Below, piece by piece: positions 26,565-36,015 of a stretch of 64,000 nucleotides of DNA. Position 1 is the first letter of the stretch; each line of letters opens with the position of its first letter. The stretch comes from Micromonospora sp. HK10. Lineage in GTDB: Bacteria > Actinomycetota > Actinomycetes > Mycobacteriales > Micromonosporaceae. The notes below the pieces were generated by a model. That model saw only the letters and a list, made by a program, of their open reading frames with translations, did not search any database and was not told the DNA's origin. Made by a program: the position numbers and the translations under genes. The stretch spans positions 23,219 through 87,218 of the forward strand of contig NZ_KQ058821.1 of the NCBI RefSeq assembly GCF_000982955.1, in the 5' to 3' direction.

Positions 26565-27243
26565 GAACCTCTCCGCCTGGTACGGCGAGGCGCAGGTGCT
26601 GCGGGAGGTGAGCCTGGAGGTGGCCGCCGGCGAGGTGGTCACCCTGGTCGGCCGCAACGGGGCCGGCAAGTCCACCCTGCTGCGCAGCGTGATGGGGCTG
26701 CACTCCGGCCAGCGGGGCACGGTCACCCTCGACGGTCGGGACATCACCCGGCTGCCGGCGTACCAGCGGGCGCGGGCCGGGCTCGGCTGGGTGCCCGACG
26801 ACCGGGGCGCGTACGCCACCCTGACCGTCACCGAGAACCTGACCCTGCCGCCCCGGGTGGGTCCCGACCCGTGGTCCCTCGACCGGATCTACGCGGCGTT
26901 CCCGGCCCTGCACACCCGGCGCGACTCGCCGGCCACCCTGCTCTCCGGCGGCGAGCAGCAGATGCTCGCCCTGGCCCGGGTGCTGCGGATGGGCGCCCGG
27001 CTGCTGCTCTGCGACGAGCCCACCGAGGGCCTGTCGCCGCTGCTCGTGCGGCAGGTCGGCGACCTGCTGCGGGAGGCCAAACGGCACGGCGTGACCGTGC
27101 TGCTGGTCGAGCAGAACCTGCACTTCGCCACCGGCGTCGCCGACCGGCACTACCTGCTGGCCGAGGGACGCGTCGCGGCGGCGATGGACAACTCCGAGGT
27201 GCGCTCGCGGGAGCGCGAGCTGCTGGCGTACCTCGGCATCTGA
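26551..27243 (+). CDS. livF: branched-chain amino-acid ABC transporter ATP-binding protein LivF
   Basis: The 230-residue ATPase has Walker A GRNGAGKST, signature LLSGGEQQMLALARVL, Walker B LLLCDEPTEGLSP and switch LLVEQN. The compact length and the DEPTEGLSP motif are typical of LivF. It pairs with LivG to form the nucleotide-binding heterodimer. Confidence 0.93.
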   Translation: MLRIENLSAWYGEAQVLREVSLEVAAGEVVTLVGRNGAGKSTLLRSVMGLHSGQRGTVTLDGRDITRLPAYQRARAGLGWVPDDRGAYATLTVTENLTLPPRVGPDPWSLDRIYAAFPALHTRRDSPATLLSGGEQQMLALARVLRMGARLLLCDEPTEGLSPLLVRQVGDLLREAKRHGVTVLLVEQNLHFATGVADRHYLLAEGRVAAAMDNSEVRSRERELLAYLGI

Positions 27244-27283
27244 CACGACGGCTGACCCGCGCGGACCGCGCGGTACGAAGGGG

Positions 27284-28540
27284 ATGGACATGCGTAGGAG
27301 CGTGGGTGTGGCCGCGGCGTCGGCGGCGGCCTTGCTGGTGGCCGGCTGCGGCGGCGGTGGTCCGCAGTCCGGCGGCGACTCGAAGCTGACCGGCGACAAG
27401 ATCGTGCTGGGCGTGCTCAACGACCAGTCCGGGGCCTACTCGGAGCTGTCCGGGCGGAACTCGGTCAAGGCCGTGGAGCTGGCCATCGCCGACTTCAAGG
27501 CCAAGTACGGCGACAAGGCGGTGACCAAGGACATCACCGTGGAGACCGCCGACCACCAGAACAAGCCGGACGTGGCCAACAGCAAGGCCCAGGAGATGTA
27601 CGACCGCAAGGGCGTCGACGCCATCCTGGACGTGCCGACCTCCTCGGCCGCGCTCAAGGTCGCCGACGTGGTTAAGGAGAAGAAGAAGCTCTACTTCAAC
27701 ATCGGCGCGGCGACCACCGACCTGACCGGCAAGAGCTGCAACAAGTACACGTTCCACTACGCGTACGACACCTACATGCTGGCGCACGGCACCGGCACGG
27801 TGACCACCGAGCAGGTCGGCAAGAACTGGTACATCCTCTACCCGAACTACGCCTTCGGGCAGGACATGGAGAAGAGCTTCTCCGCGGCCATCAGCGCGGC
27901 CGGCGGCCAGGTGGTCGGCAAGGACGGCGCGCCGTTCCCGAACACCAGCGGCGACTACTCGTCGTTCCTGCTCAAGGCGCCCACGTTGAACCCGAAGCCG
28001 CAGGTGCTCGGCACCATGCAGGCCGGCGCCGAGCTGGTCAACGTGGTCAAGCAGTACAACGAGTTCAAGCTCCGGGACAAGGGCGTCGGGCTGGCCGTCG
28101 GCCTGATGTTCATCACCGACATCCACTCGCTCACCCCGGCCGCGCTGGCCGGCACCACCTACACCGACGCCTGGTACTGGAACTTCGACCAGCAGAACCG
28201 GGCGTGGGCGGACCGGTTCCAGTCCGAGACCGGCACCCGGCCGTCGTTCGCCCACGCGGCCAACTACTCCGCGGCCACCCAGTACCTGGAGGCCGTGCAG
28301 GCCGCCGGCACCGACGACGCGGACGCCGTGGTCAAGGGGCTGGAGGGCAAGGAGATCAACGACCTCTTCCTGCGCAACGGCAAGATCCGCGCCGAGGACC
28401 ACCGGGTCATCCACGACGCCTACCTGGCCCAGGTGAAGCCGCAGGCCGAGGTCGGCGAGCCGTGGGACTACGTGAAGATCCTCAAGACCATCCCGGCGGC
28501 CGAGGCGTTCCGCGCCCCGTCGGCCGACTGCAAGCTGTGA
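27284..28540 (+). CDS. livK: branched-chain amino-acid/amide ABC transporter substrate-binding lipoprotein
   Basis: The 418-residue lipoprotein has a signal peptide ending in lipobox LVAGC (Cys about residue 23), then a Gly/Ser linker and a type I periplasmic-binding fold (IVLGVLNDQSGAYSELSGRN; VDAILDVPTSSAALKV). Members of this subfamily bind amino acids, amides or aromatic acids; no ligand can be named. ATG 27284 is used; ATG 27290 sits better relative to gaagggg and may be the true start. It stands between the ATPase and permease genes. Confidence 0.92.
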   Translation: MDMRRSVGVAAASAAALLVAGCGGGGPQSGGDSKLTGDKIVLGVLNDQSGAYSELSGRNSVKAVELAIADFKAKYGDKAVTKDITVETADHQNKPDVANSKAQEMYDRKGVDAILDVPTSSAALKVADVVKEKKKLYFNIGAATTDLTGKSCNKYTFHYAYDTYMLAHGTGTVTTEQVGKNWYILYPNYAFGQDMEKSFSAAISAAGGQVVGKDGAPFPNTSGDYSSFLLKAPTLNPKPQVLGTMQAGAELVNVVKQYNEFKLRDKGVGLAVGLMFITDIHSLTPAALAGTTYTDAWYWNFDQQNRAWADRFQSETGTRPSFAHAANYSAATQYLEAVQAAGTDDADAVVKGLEGKEINDLFLRNGKIRAEDHRVIHDAYLAQVKPQAEVGEPWDYVKILKTIPAAEAFRAPSADCKL

Positions 28541-28568
28541 GCGCGCGGAGCGAGCCGGCTCTGCGCGC
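28541..28568 (+). terminator. intercistronic hairpin livK-livH
   Basis: Arms gcgcgcggagc and gctctgcgcgc (one mismatch) surround a 6-nt loop directly after the livK stop. It is probably an mRNA-stabilising or partial terminator element that keeps livK message in excess over the permease genes. It runs into a copy of the recurrent GAGCCGG-N-TGCG element. Confidence 0.5.
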
Positions 28569-28606
28569 CGCACGGTCGCGACCGACGACGGCGAGGTGAC
28601 GGGCGG

Positions 28607-29488
28607 ATGTCGGGCTTCCTGCAGAACACGTTCAACGGGTTGGTGGGCGGGGCGTTCTACGCCCTGCTCGCCCTCGGGCTCGCGGTCATCTTCGGCATGC
28701 TGCGGGTGGTGAACTTCGCCCACGGCGCCTTCTACATGCTCGGCGCGTTCGGGGCGTACGTGCTGCTCGCCGAGGCGGGCGTGCCGTTCTGGGCGGCCCT
28801 GGTGATCATGCCGCTGGCGCTCGGCCTGCTCGGCATGGCGCTGGAACGGGCGGTGATCCACCGGCTGGCCCGGCTGGACCCGCTCTACAACTTCCTGTTC
28901 ACCTTCGGTCTGACGCTGATCCTCCAGGACCTGGTCAAGTCCCGGTACGGCGTGCAGTCCAGCCCGTACGCCACGCCGGCCGAGCTGAGCGGGACCGTCG
29001 ACTTCGGGCTCTTCGACTTCCCCACGTACCGGGTCTTCATCCTCGGTTTCACGGTGCTGCTCTGCGTCGCCGTGTGGTGGGTGCTGGGGCGGACCCGGAT
29101 CGGCACGGTGGTCCGGGCGGCCACCGAGCGGCCGGAGCTGACCCGGGCCTTCGGCATCGACGTGGGCCGGTGGGTCACCCCGGTGTTCGGCTTCGGCATC
29201 GCCCTCGCCGGGCTGGCCGGGGTCCTCGCGGCCCCGATGCGCGCGGTCAACCCGCTGATGGGCGCCGACCTGATCATCGTGGTGTTCGCGGTGGTGGTGA
29301 TCGGCGGCCTCGGCTCCATCTTCGGTTCGGTGGCGGCCGGCTTCGGCATCGGCCTGGTCCAGGCCTGGGGCGAGGCGTACCTGTCGGACTTCCCGATCGT
29401 GTCGCAGACCGTCGTCTTCGTGGTGATGGCCGCGGTGCTGCTCTGGCGCCCGGCCGGCCTGTTCGGCCGTGAGGAGGCCCCGGCATGA
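28607..29488 (+). CDS. livH: branched-chain amino-acid ABC transporter permease LivH
   Basis: The 293-residue membrane protein has about eight helices, beginning FLQNTFNGLVGGAFYALLAL and containing the permease hallmark NFAHGAFYMLGAF and the coupling segment ATERPELTRAFGIDV. It forms half of the transmembrane channel. Its stop overlaps the livM start by 4 nt. Confidence 0.94.
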   Translation: MSGFLQNTFNGLVGGAFYALLALGLAVIFGMLRVVNFAHGAFYMLGAFGAYVLLAEAGVPFWAALVIMPLALGLLGMALERAVIHRLARLDPLYNFLFTFGLTLILQDLVKSRYGVQSSPYATPAELSGTVDFGLFDFPTYRVFILGFTVLLCVAVWWVLGRTRIGTVVRAATERPELTRAFGIDVGRWVTPVFGFGIALAGLAGVLAAPMRAVNPLMGADLIIVVFAVVVIGGLGSIFGSVAAGFGIGLVQAWGEAYLSDFPIVSQTVVFVVMAAVLLWRPAGLFGREEAPA

Positions 29489-30561
29489 GCACGAGCAGTG
29501 AGCCGGGCCTGCGAGCCCCGCAGCCGCCGACCGGTCCGGCGCCGGGCAGCGCCGTCGACACCCCCGCCGGGCAGGCGGCCCGCCCGGCGCCCCCGTCCGG
29601 GCTGCTCACCGTGGCCCGGGCTCCCGGCTGGGTCCGGTACGCCCTGCTCGCGGCCGGTCTGCTGGCGGCGCTGTGGCTGCCCAACGGGCTCTATCCGGCG
29701 GTGGCCGTGGACATCCTCTGCTGGGCGCTCTTCGCCGTCTCGGTGGACCTGCTGCTCGGCTTCACCGGGCTGATGTCCTTCGGGCACGCCGCGTTCTGGG
29801 GCACCTCGGCGTACGTGACCGGCCTCGTCGCGATCCACGCCGGCCTGCCCTTCCCGCTGGCGGTGCTGGCCGGGGCGCTGGCGGCGGCGCTGCTCGCGGT
29901 GCCGATCGGCTACCTGGCGGTCAAGCGGACCGGGATCTACTTCGCGATGGTCACGCTGGCCTTCGCGCAGCTGGTCTACTACGTGGCCAACGAGTGGCGG
30001 TCGGTCACCCAGGGCGAGAACGGCCTGCAGGGCGTGCCCCGGGAGTTCTTCGGGCTGGACCTCACCGACGACTACTACTTCTACTACGCGGTCCTGCCGA
30101 TCGTGCTGCTCGGGCTCGCCGCGGCCTGGCGGATCGTGCACTCGCCGTTCGGTCGGGTGCTGGTCGGCATCCGGGACAACCCGGCCCGGGCCCGCGCGCT
30201 CGGCTATCCGGTGCACCGCTACAAGCTGACCGCTTTCGTGCTCTCCGGGTTCCTGGCCGGGCTGGGCGGCGGGCTCTTCGCGGTCGGCCACCGGTTCGTC
30301 TCGCTGGACGTGCTGCACTGGACCACCTCCGGCAAGGCGGTCATCGTGGTGGTGCTCGGCGGCATCGGCACGCTGTGGGGCGGGGTGCTCGGCGCGGCCC
30401 TGGTGGTGCGCCTGGAGGACTGGCTGTCGTTCTCCGGGTTCGAGGCGATCGGCCTGGTCACCGGCGGCATCTTCGTCCTGGTGGTGCTGCTGTTCCGGCG
30501 CGGCATCTGGGGCACGGTCGCCCACTGGGCGCTGCGCCGGCAGGGGCTGCGGCGCCGCTGA
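29485..30561 (+). CDS. livM: branched-chain amino-acid ABC transporter permease LivM
   Basis: The 358-residue permease has a hydrophilic, Pro-rich N-terminal extension of about 45 residues, then about nine helices with GLMSFGHAAFWGTSAYV and the cytoplasmic coupling segment IRDNPARARALGYPVHRYKL. It pairs with LivH. The N-terminal extension is partly encoded by a copy of the recurrent GAGCCGG element at 29500-29530, suggesting that the element has been recruited into coding sequence. Confidence 0.94.
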   Translation: MSTSSEPGLRAPQPPTGPAPGSAVDTPAGQAARPAPPSGLLTVARAPGWVRYALLAAGLLAALWLPNGLYPAVAVDILCWALFAVSVDLLLGFTGLMSFGHAAFWGTSAYVTGLVAIHAGLPFPLAVLAGALAAALLAVPIGYLAVKRTGIYFAMVTLAFAQLVYYVANEWRSVTQGENGLQGVPREFFGLDLTDDYYFYYAVLPIVLLGLAAAWRIVHSPFGRVLVGIRDNPARARALGYPVHRYKLTAFVLSGFLAGLGGGLFAVGHRFVSLDVLHWTTSGKAVIVVVLGGIGTLWGGVLGAALVVRLEDWLSFSGFEAIGLVTGGIFVLVVLLFRRGIWGTVAHWALRRQGLRRR

Positions 30562-30622
30562 TCCAGCAAGGGCCGCGGCGCCGCTGATCCTGCCCGGGTG
30601 GCGGGCCGACGCCACCGCACCG

Positions 30623-30659
30623 ACGAACCCCCGACGGCCGCGTGCCGCCGGGGGTTCGT
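30623..30659 (+). terminator. liv operon terminator
   Basis: Sixteen-bp arms acgaacccccgacggc and gccgccgggggttcgt (one mismatch) enclose a 5-nt loop. Confidence 0.8.
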
Positions 30660-30708
30660 CTCATGGGTCGACGGTCCGGTGGCCGGAGGGGGTGACCTGG
30701 ACCACAAA

Positions 30709-30731
30709 CGATACGAACCGGTTCCGTATCG
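30709..30731. promoter_or_regulatory. 23-bp palindromic operator upstream of the MFS exporter
   Basis: Arms cgatacg and cgtatcg flank a self-complementary aaccggtt core; only one position pair breaks symmetry. It overlaps a plausible -35 (ttccgt, 30722-30727) that is 17 nt from TAGGCT (30745-30750). A partial second site with gtatcg/cgat lies near 30773-30787. It is the likely binding site of the TetR protein encoded at 32395. Confidence 0.7.
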
Positions 30732-30814
30732 AAACCTTCTCACCTAGGCTCGTCAGCGTTACGAGTCTGCCCCGTATCGTATTTCGATGCGGGTGAACCG
30801 GGGGGAGAAACCGC

Positions 30815-32383
30815 GTGGAACTGACCGGGAACACCGGACACCCGAGGAGGTGGGCGATCCTGGGGGTGCTGGTGATCAGCCTCCTGGTGGTCGTCCTCGA
30901 CAACACCATCCTCAACGTCGCCCTGCGCACCCTCGCCGACCCGGTGCACGGCCTCGGGGCCAGCCAGGGCGAGCTGGAATGGGCGATCAACTCCTACACC
31001 CTGGTCTTCGCCGGGCTGCTGTTCACCTTCGGCGTCCTCGGCGACCGCCTCGGCCGCAAGCGCTTCCTCATGATCGGTCTGGTCCTGTTCGGGCTCGCCT
31101 CGCTGCTCTCCGCGTACGCCCAGGACCCGGCCCAGCTCATCGTCACCCGCGCGCTGATGGGCATCGGCGGCGCCGCCATCATGCCGGTGACCCTGTCGAT
31201 CATCTCCAACGTCTTCGACCCCCGCGAGCGGGGCCGGGCCATCGGCGTCTGGGCCGGCGCGGTCGGCCTCGCCGTGGCGATCGGCCCGGTCCTCGGCGGC
31301 GCCCTGCTCGAGCACTACTGGTGGGGCTCGGTCTTCCTGATCAACGTGCCGGTTGTCCTGCTCGGGGTGGTGCTGGTCGCCGCCCTGGTCCCGGAGTCCC
31401 GCGACCCGAAGCCGGGCCGGGTCGACCTGCTCGGTGTGCTGCTCTCCGTGGTCGGCCTGGTCGCCCTCACCTACGGCATCATCGACGGCGGCGAGCACGG
31501 CTTCGGCCGGCCGCAGGTCTGGGCCGCGATCGCCGGTGGGCTCGCCGTGCTCGGCTGGTTCATCACCCACGAGCTGCGCAGCGACCACCCGTCGCTGGAC
31601 GTCCGCCTGTTCCGGGTGCCCCGGTTCGCCGCCCCGGTTGCGCTGGTCGGGCTGGTCTTCTTCGCGGCCATGGGCGTGCTGTTCTTCAACGCGTTCTACC
31701 TGCAGCTGGTGCGCGGCTACAGCCCGCTGGAGACCGGCCTGCTCTTCCTGCCCTTCGCCGCCGCCCAGCTGTTCTTCGCCCCGCGCAGCGCGGCGATGGT
31801 CCGCCGGTTCGGCGGCCGGGCGGTCGCGGTGGTCGGCCTCGTGCTGACCGCGGTGTCGCTGGGCGGCTTCGTCCTCGTCGACGCGGTCACCCCGATCTGG
31901 ATGGTGCTGGTCCTGACCTTCGTGCAGGGCGTCGGCATGGCGAACATCATGCCGCCGGCGACCGAATCGATCATGTCCGCGCTGCCCCGGGAGAAGGCCG
32001 GCGTCGGGTCGGCGGTCAGCAACACGGTCCGGCAGGTGGCCGGCGCGCTGGGCGTCGCGGTGCTCGGCTCGGTGCTCTCCGCGGTCTACCGGTCCGAGAT
32101 CGCCTCCGCGCTGGGCGGTCTGCCCGCCCCGGCCCGGGACGCCGCCGAGGAGTCCATCTCCGGCGCGTACGCGGCCGCGGCCCAGCTCGGACCGGTGGCG
32201 CCCCGGCTGATCGCGGCGGCCAACGACTCGTTCGTGGCGGCGATGCACTGGGCGGCCGGGTTCTCCGCGGTGGTGGCCCTGCTCGGCGTCGTGATCGCGG
32301 TGCGCTGGATGCCGGCCCGCCCGGCGGCTGACCCGGCCGCGGCCCGGCCGGCCACCGAGCCGGAGTTGGCCGGGACCGCGTAG
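30815..32383 (+). CDS. MFS drug-efflux transporter, DHA2 (14-helix) family
   Basis: The 522-residue membrane protein belongs to the EmrB/QacA group: motif D1 [13 protein letters not shown] in helix 1, motif [14 protein letters not shown] between helices 2 and 3, motif C-like [17 protein letters not shown] in helix 5, and fourteen hydrophobic segments. It exports hydrophobic or cationic drugs using the proton gradient; the substrate is unknown. GTG 30815 follows gggggagaaa. It is co-transcribed with a TetR regulator 11 nt downstream, and a palindromic operator overlaps its promoter. Confidence 0.93.
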   Translation: MELTGNTGHPRRWAILGVLVISLLVVVLDNTILNVALRTLADPVHGLGASQGELEWAINSYTLVFAGLLFTFGVLGDRLGRKRFLMIGLVLFGLASLLSAYAQDPAQLIVTRALMGIGGAAIMPVTLSIISNVFDPRERGRAIGVWAGAVGLAVAIGPVLGGALLEHYWWGSVFLINVPVVLLGVVLVAALVPESRDPKPGRVDLLGVLLSVVGLVALTYGIIDGGEHGFGRPQVWAAIAGGLAVLGWFITHELRSDHPSLDVRLFRVPRFAAPVALVGLVFFAAMGVLFFNAFYLQLVRGYSPLETGLLFLPFAAAQLFFAPRSAAMVRRFGGRAVAVVGLVLTAVSLGGFVLVDAVTPIWMVLVLTFVQGVGMANIMPPATESIMSALPREKAGVGSAVSNTVRQVAGALGVAVLGSVLSAVYRSEIASALGGLPAPARDAAEESISGAYAAAAQLGPVAPRLIAAANDSFVAAMHWAAGFSAVVALLGVVIAVRWMPARPAADPAAARPATEPELAGTA

Positions 32384-32394
32384 GTTCGGCGACA

Positions 32395-33003
32395 ATGTCT
32401 GACATGAACTCCACCGCAGATGCTCCGCGGTCGCCCGGGCGACCGCGGAGCGTCCGCGCGGACGAGGCGATCATCGAGGCCACCCTCGACCTGCTCGCCG
32501 AGGGCAGCACCCTCGAGGCGCTCTCCATCGAGGCGATCGCCGCCCGCGCCGGCGTCGGCAAGGCCACCATCTACCGTCGCTGGCCGGGCAAGGACGCGCT
32601 GCTGATGGACGCGCTGGGCCGGCTCAAGGGGGTCCCACCGCAGCCCGCCGGGGAGTCCGTCCGGGACGACCTGGTGCTGCTGGTCGGCGCGGTCGGCCAC
32701 AACGTCGACCCTCGGGCGGCCAAGATCATGCCATGTCTGGTGCCCGAGGTGAACCGCAGCCCCGACCACTTCCAGCTCTACCAGAACATCGTGGCGCCGC
32801 GCCGGAAGCTGATGCGGGAGGTGCTGCGCCGCGGCGTGGACAGCGGCGAACTCCGCGCCGACCTCGACATCGAGCTGGCCATGGCGCTGCTCAGCGGCCC
32901 CATGCTGCTCCAGCGGGTACTGCGCTGGCACCCCGAGTTGGACGACCGGATCCTGCCCGAGCGCGTCGTGGACAGCGTCCTGGACGGCCTGCGCGCCCGC
33001 TGA
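32395..33003 (+). CDS. TetR-family transcriptional regulator
   Basis: The 202-residue protein has an N-terminal helix-turn-helix (IEAIAARAGVGKATIYRRWPGK, about residues 43-64) preceded by the basic segment [10 protein letters not shown], and a C-terminal ligand-binding domain of the TetR_C_16-like type with a LLSGPMLLQRVL helix. It starts ATG 32395 or ATG 32404. It lies directly after the exporter and is expected to repress it, releasing on binding a transported compound. The DNA encoding the basic N-terminal segment is a perfect 30-bp palindrome (32422-32451). Confidence 0.92.
   Translation: MSDMNSTADAPRSPGRPRSVRADEAIIEATLDLLAEGSTLEALSIEAIAARAGVGKATIYRRWPGKDALLMDALGRLKGVPPQPAGESVRDDLVLLVGAVGHNVDPRAAKIMPCLVPEVNRSPDHFQLYQNIVAPRRKLMREVLRRGVDSGELRADLDIELAMALLSGPMLLQRVLRWHPELDDRILPERVVDSVLDGLRAR
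32422..32451. repeat. perfect 30-bp palindrome inside the tetR coding sequence
   Basis: Fifteen-nucleotide arms beginning gctccgcggtcgccc and its exact reverse complement meet without a spacer, at codons 10-19. It could form a cruciform or mRNA hairpin near the start codon, or be an extra operator. Confidence 0.8.
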
Positions 33004-33034
33004 GCGCGGCCCGGCCGGTGCCCCGCCTGCCTCG

Positions 33035-33069
33035 CCCCGGAGCCGGTGGCGGCCGGCGTGGCTCCGGGG
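33035..33069. terminator. hairpin between convergent tetR and pucR-like genes
   Basis: Arms ccccggagcc (33035-33044) and ggctccgggg (33060-33069) are perfectly complementary with a 15-nt loop. It lies in the space between converging genes. Confidence 0.6.
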
Positions 33070-33114
33070 GCGGTGCGCTCGCTGGTCCCAAGGCCGGTGG
33101 CGGCCCCGGACGGG

Positions 33115-35034
33115 TCAGTTCTCCGGGGCGCGCAGCCGGTGCAGGCGCAGCGCGAGCTGCACCTCCAGGGCCCGCTCCGGCCGCTGCCAGTCCGTGCCGA
33201 GCAGCTGGCCGACCCGCTCCAGCCGCTGGGTCACCGTGTTGACGTGCACGTGCAGCAACTCGGCGGCCCGGGCCAGGCTGCCGCCCACCCCGAAGTACGC
33301 CTCCAACGTCTTCACCAGCGCGGTGCCCCGGCGGGCGTCGTAGTCCAGCACCGGACCCACCGTGGCGGTGAGGAACCGCGCCACGTCCCGGTCGCCCGAG
33401 TCGCCCACCGCGCCCAGCAGCAGCCCCACGAAGCCCAGCTCGGCGGTGCTCGCCCCCTGCCCGGCGCGGCCCAGCGCGCCCAGCGCGGTCAGGCAGCGCT
33501 CCGCCTCGGCGAACGTGGTCGCCAACGACGCCGGCCCGCTCGACGGGCCGCTGGCCCCGGCGGTCACCGGCCGACCGGTCACCCGGGACAGGTCCCGGGC
33601 CACCGCCCGCGCCGCCCCGCCCGCGTCCCGGCCCGGCAGCATCAGCACCACCCGGCCGTCGCGCGCCGCCGCCAGCCCGCCCCGGGTCGAGGCGTACGTG
33701 GTGGCCCAGGAGAGCACCCGCTGCCGGGCCGAACCGGTCGCGGCGAACGCGTCGTCGCCGACCGCCACCAGCACGTGCGGCGCGTCCAGGTCCACCCCGA
33801 GCCGGCGGGCCCGGCTGCGCAGCGCGTCGGCGTCCCGCAGCGGCCGGGCGATCAGGTCGTCCAGCAGCTCGCCGCGCACCCGCCCCTCCGCCTCGGCCAC
33901 GGTCCGGCGGAACAGCAGCAGCAACGCGGTGACCAGCGCGGCCCGCTCCATGATCCGCTGGTCGGCGTCGGCCAGCTCACCGTCCGGGCGCAGCACCAGC
34001 GCGCCCAGGTTCTCCGCGCCGGCCACCACCGCGGCGTACCAGAGCGGACCGCGGCGCACGCTGCGCCCCTCGGTCCGGGACGCGGCCACCGCCTCGACGA
34101 TGTCGGCCCGGTCCGGCTCCTCGATCTCGCCGACCCGGGCCAGCCGCCGCCCCTCGGCGTCCAGCGCCAGCAGCGCCCCGCCGAGCACCTCGGTGACCGC
34201 CGCGGCCACGTCCTCCATCCCGCCGCCGCGCACCACCAGCGCGGTCATCCGGTCGTGCGCGGCCGCCGCCCGCTCCACCGAGCTGCTGTGCGCCCGGATC
34301 GTGCTGTTCGCCGCCGACAGCTCCTCCAGCGCCGACCGGGTCTCCGCCAGCAGCCGGGCCGTGTCGATCGCCACCGCCGCGTGCGCGGCGAGGGAGACCA
34401 GCAGCGACACCTCCTCCCGGGCGAACGGCCGGGCCGACCGGTTGGCCGCGTAGAGCACGCCGATCACGCTGGACCCGAGCCGCAGCGGCACGCCCAGGAT
34501 GGCCACCAGGCCCTCCTCGCCCACCCCGCCGTCGATCTCCCCGGTGTGCTTGAACCGGTCGTCCTCCTGATAGTTCGAGGTGACGTACGGGGTGCCGGTC
34601 TGGGCCACCAGCCCGCCCAGCCCGTCGCCCATCTCCAGCCGCAGCCGCTGGAACCGCGCCGAGATCGACCCGTCGGTGACCCGCATGTACGTGTCGCCGC
34701 GCTCCTCGTCGTTGAGCGTCATGTACGCCACGTCGGTGCCGAGCAGGATCCGGGCCCGGTGCACGATCGCCCGCAGCACGTCGTCCACGTCGCGCAGCCC
34801 GGCCAGGTCGCTGGCCGTGTCGTACAGGCCGGACAGCTCGGTCTCCCGGCGCCGGCGGCGCTCCAGCAGCGCGCGGACCCGCAGCGCCACCACCTTGGCC
34901 TGCTCCAGCTCGGCCAGCCGGTCGGCGGGCAGACCGGCCGCCCGGGCGGCGACCAGCGGGCCCTCGAACTCGACGGCGGCGGCCTCCCGGGCCAGCAGTT
35001 CCAGGAACTCGACCGGCGACGACATGACCGACAT
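33115..35034 (-). CDS. GAF-domain PucR/CdaR-type transcriptional regulator
   Basis: The roughly 639-residue protein has an N-terminal helix, a GAF domain (about residues 60-225: ILLGTDVAYMTLNDEERG, LGVPLRLGSSVIGVLYAANR), a central region, and a C-terminal PucR helix-turn-helix, SLARAAELLHVHVNTVTQRL. Such proteins activate catabolic genes in response to small ligands. The start is ATG 35034 or ATG 35025. It begins 14 nt after the 3-hydroxybutyrate dehydrogenase stop on the same strand, so it is almost certainly co-transcribed with that gene and regulates its use. Confidence 0.88.
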   Translation of the reverse strand: MSVMSSPVEFLELLAREAAAVEFEGPLVAARAAGLPADRLAELEQAKVVALRVRALLERRRRRETELSGLYDTASDLAGLRDVDDVLRAIVHRARILLGTDVAYMTLNDEERGDTYMRVTDGSISARFQRLRLEMGDGLGGLVAQTGTPYVTSNYQEDDRFKHTGEIDGGVGEEGLVAILGVPLRLGSSVIGVLYAANRSARPFAREEVSLLVSLAAHAAVAIDTARLLAETRSALEELSAANSTIRAHSSSVERAAAAHDRMTALVVRGGGMEDVAAAVTEVLGGALLALDAEGRRLARVGEIEEPDRADIVEAVAASRTEGRSVRRGPLWYAAVVAGAENLGALVLRPDGELADADQRIMERAALVTALLLLFRRTVAEAEGRVRGELLDDLIARPLRDADALRSRARRLGVDLDAPHVLVAVGDDAFAATGSARQRVLSWATTYASTRGGLAAARDGRVVLMLPGRDAGGAARAVARDLSRVTGRPVTAGASGPSSGPASLATTFAEAERCLTALGALGRAGQGASTAELGFVGLLLGAVGDSGDRDVARFLTATVGPVLDYDARRGTALVKTLEAYFGVGGSLARAAELLHVHVNTVTQRLERVGQLLGTDWQRPERALEVQLALRLHRLRAPEN

Positions 35035-35048
35035 TGTGCGCGCGGCCA

Positions 35049-35831
35049 CTAGTTGGCCGTCCAGCCCCCGTCGAGGGCGATCGAGGCGCCGGTGATGAAC
35101 GCGGCCGGCGGCGAGCAGAGGTACGCCACCAGCTCCGCCACCTCCTCCGGTTCGATCAGCCGCTTGATCGCCGCCCGGGCCAGCATGATCTTCTCGACCA
35201 CCTCGTCCTCGCCGATGCCGTGGCTGGCCGCCTGGTCGGCGATCTGGCTCTCCACCAGCGCGGTCCGCACGTACGCCGGGTTGATGCAGTTGGCGGTCAC
35301 CCCGTGCGCGGCGCCCTCCAGCGCCACCACCTTCGACAGCCCTTCGAGGGCGTGCTTGGCCGAGACGTAGGCGGCCTTGAACGGCGAGGCCCGCAGCCCG
35401 TGCACGGAGGAGATGTTCACGATCCGGCCCCAGCCGGCCGCGTACATGTGCGGCAGGGCGCGCCGGATCAGCAGGAACGGTGCCTCCACCATCACCCGCT
35501 GGATGTACTCGAAGCGCTCGGTGGGGAAGTCCTGCACCGGCGCCACGTGCTGCAGGCCGGCGTTGTTGACCACGATGTCCACGGCCACGTCGAGCGTGTC
35601 CACCGCCGCCGGGTCGGCCAGGTCGATCCCCTCGGCCCTTCCGCCCGCCTCGGCGGCGACCGCCTTGGCCGCCGCCACGTTGCGGTCCACCACCAGCACC
35701 GCCGCGCCGGCGGCGGCCAGGCGCAGGGCGCAGGCCCGTCCGATGCCGCTGCCACCACCGGTCACCAGGGCGCTGCGACCGGAGAGGTCGACGCGTACGA
35801 CGTGGGGGACCGCCACGGGTTCTGCCGTCAT
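35049..35831 (-). CDS. 3-hydroxybutyrate dehydrogenase (short-chain dehydrogenase)
   Basis: The 260-residue SDR has Gly-rich [12 protein letters not shown] in [17 protein letters not shown], catalytic Ser in NISSVHG and YVSAKH for the Tyr/Lys pair. The NNAGLQH-x-PVQDFP and [11 protein letters not shown] patterns are those of 3-hydroxybutyrate dehydrogenases, which oxidise (R)-3-hydroxybutyrate to acetoacetate with NAD+. ATG 35831 follows a leaderless -10. In an operon with the PucR-like regulator; divergent from ruvC. Confidence 0.88.
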   Translation of the reverse strand: MTAEPVAVPHVVRVDLSGRSALVTGGGSGIGRACALRLAAAGAAVLVVDRNVAAAKAVAAEAGGRAEGIDLADPAAVDTLDVAVDIVVNNAGLQHVAPVQDFPTERFEYIQRVMVEAPFLLIRRALPHMYAAGWGRIVNISSVHGLRASPFKAAYVSAKHALEGLSKVVALEGAAHGVTANCINPAYVRTALVESQIADQAASHGIGEDEVVEKIMLARAAIKRLIEPEEVAELVAYLCSPPAAFITGASIALDGGWTAN

Positions 35832-35838
35832 GGCGCAC

Positions 35839-35844
35839 AAGCTA
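35839..35844 (-). promoter_or_regulatory. -10 element of the hydroxybutyrate dehydrogenase operon
   Basis: On the minus strand TAGCTT lies 7 nt before the ATG, again leaderless. The rest of the 184-nt divergent space to ruvC contains no other obvious box. Confidence 0.5.
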
Positions 35845-36015
35845 CGAGCTGCGGTGGCCGGCGGCACATGGGGCTGCGACACATACTCGACCGATTCAGT
35901 GTGTGGCGGATTGCGGCCCGCCCGGACCGGTGGGCGTGTCCCGCCCGACCGCCGTCCGGCGGCACCAGTAGGGTGTCGAACACACGTACTGCTGGTGGCT
36001 CGGGGAGGAGGCGGC

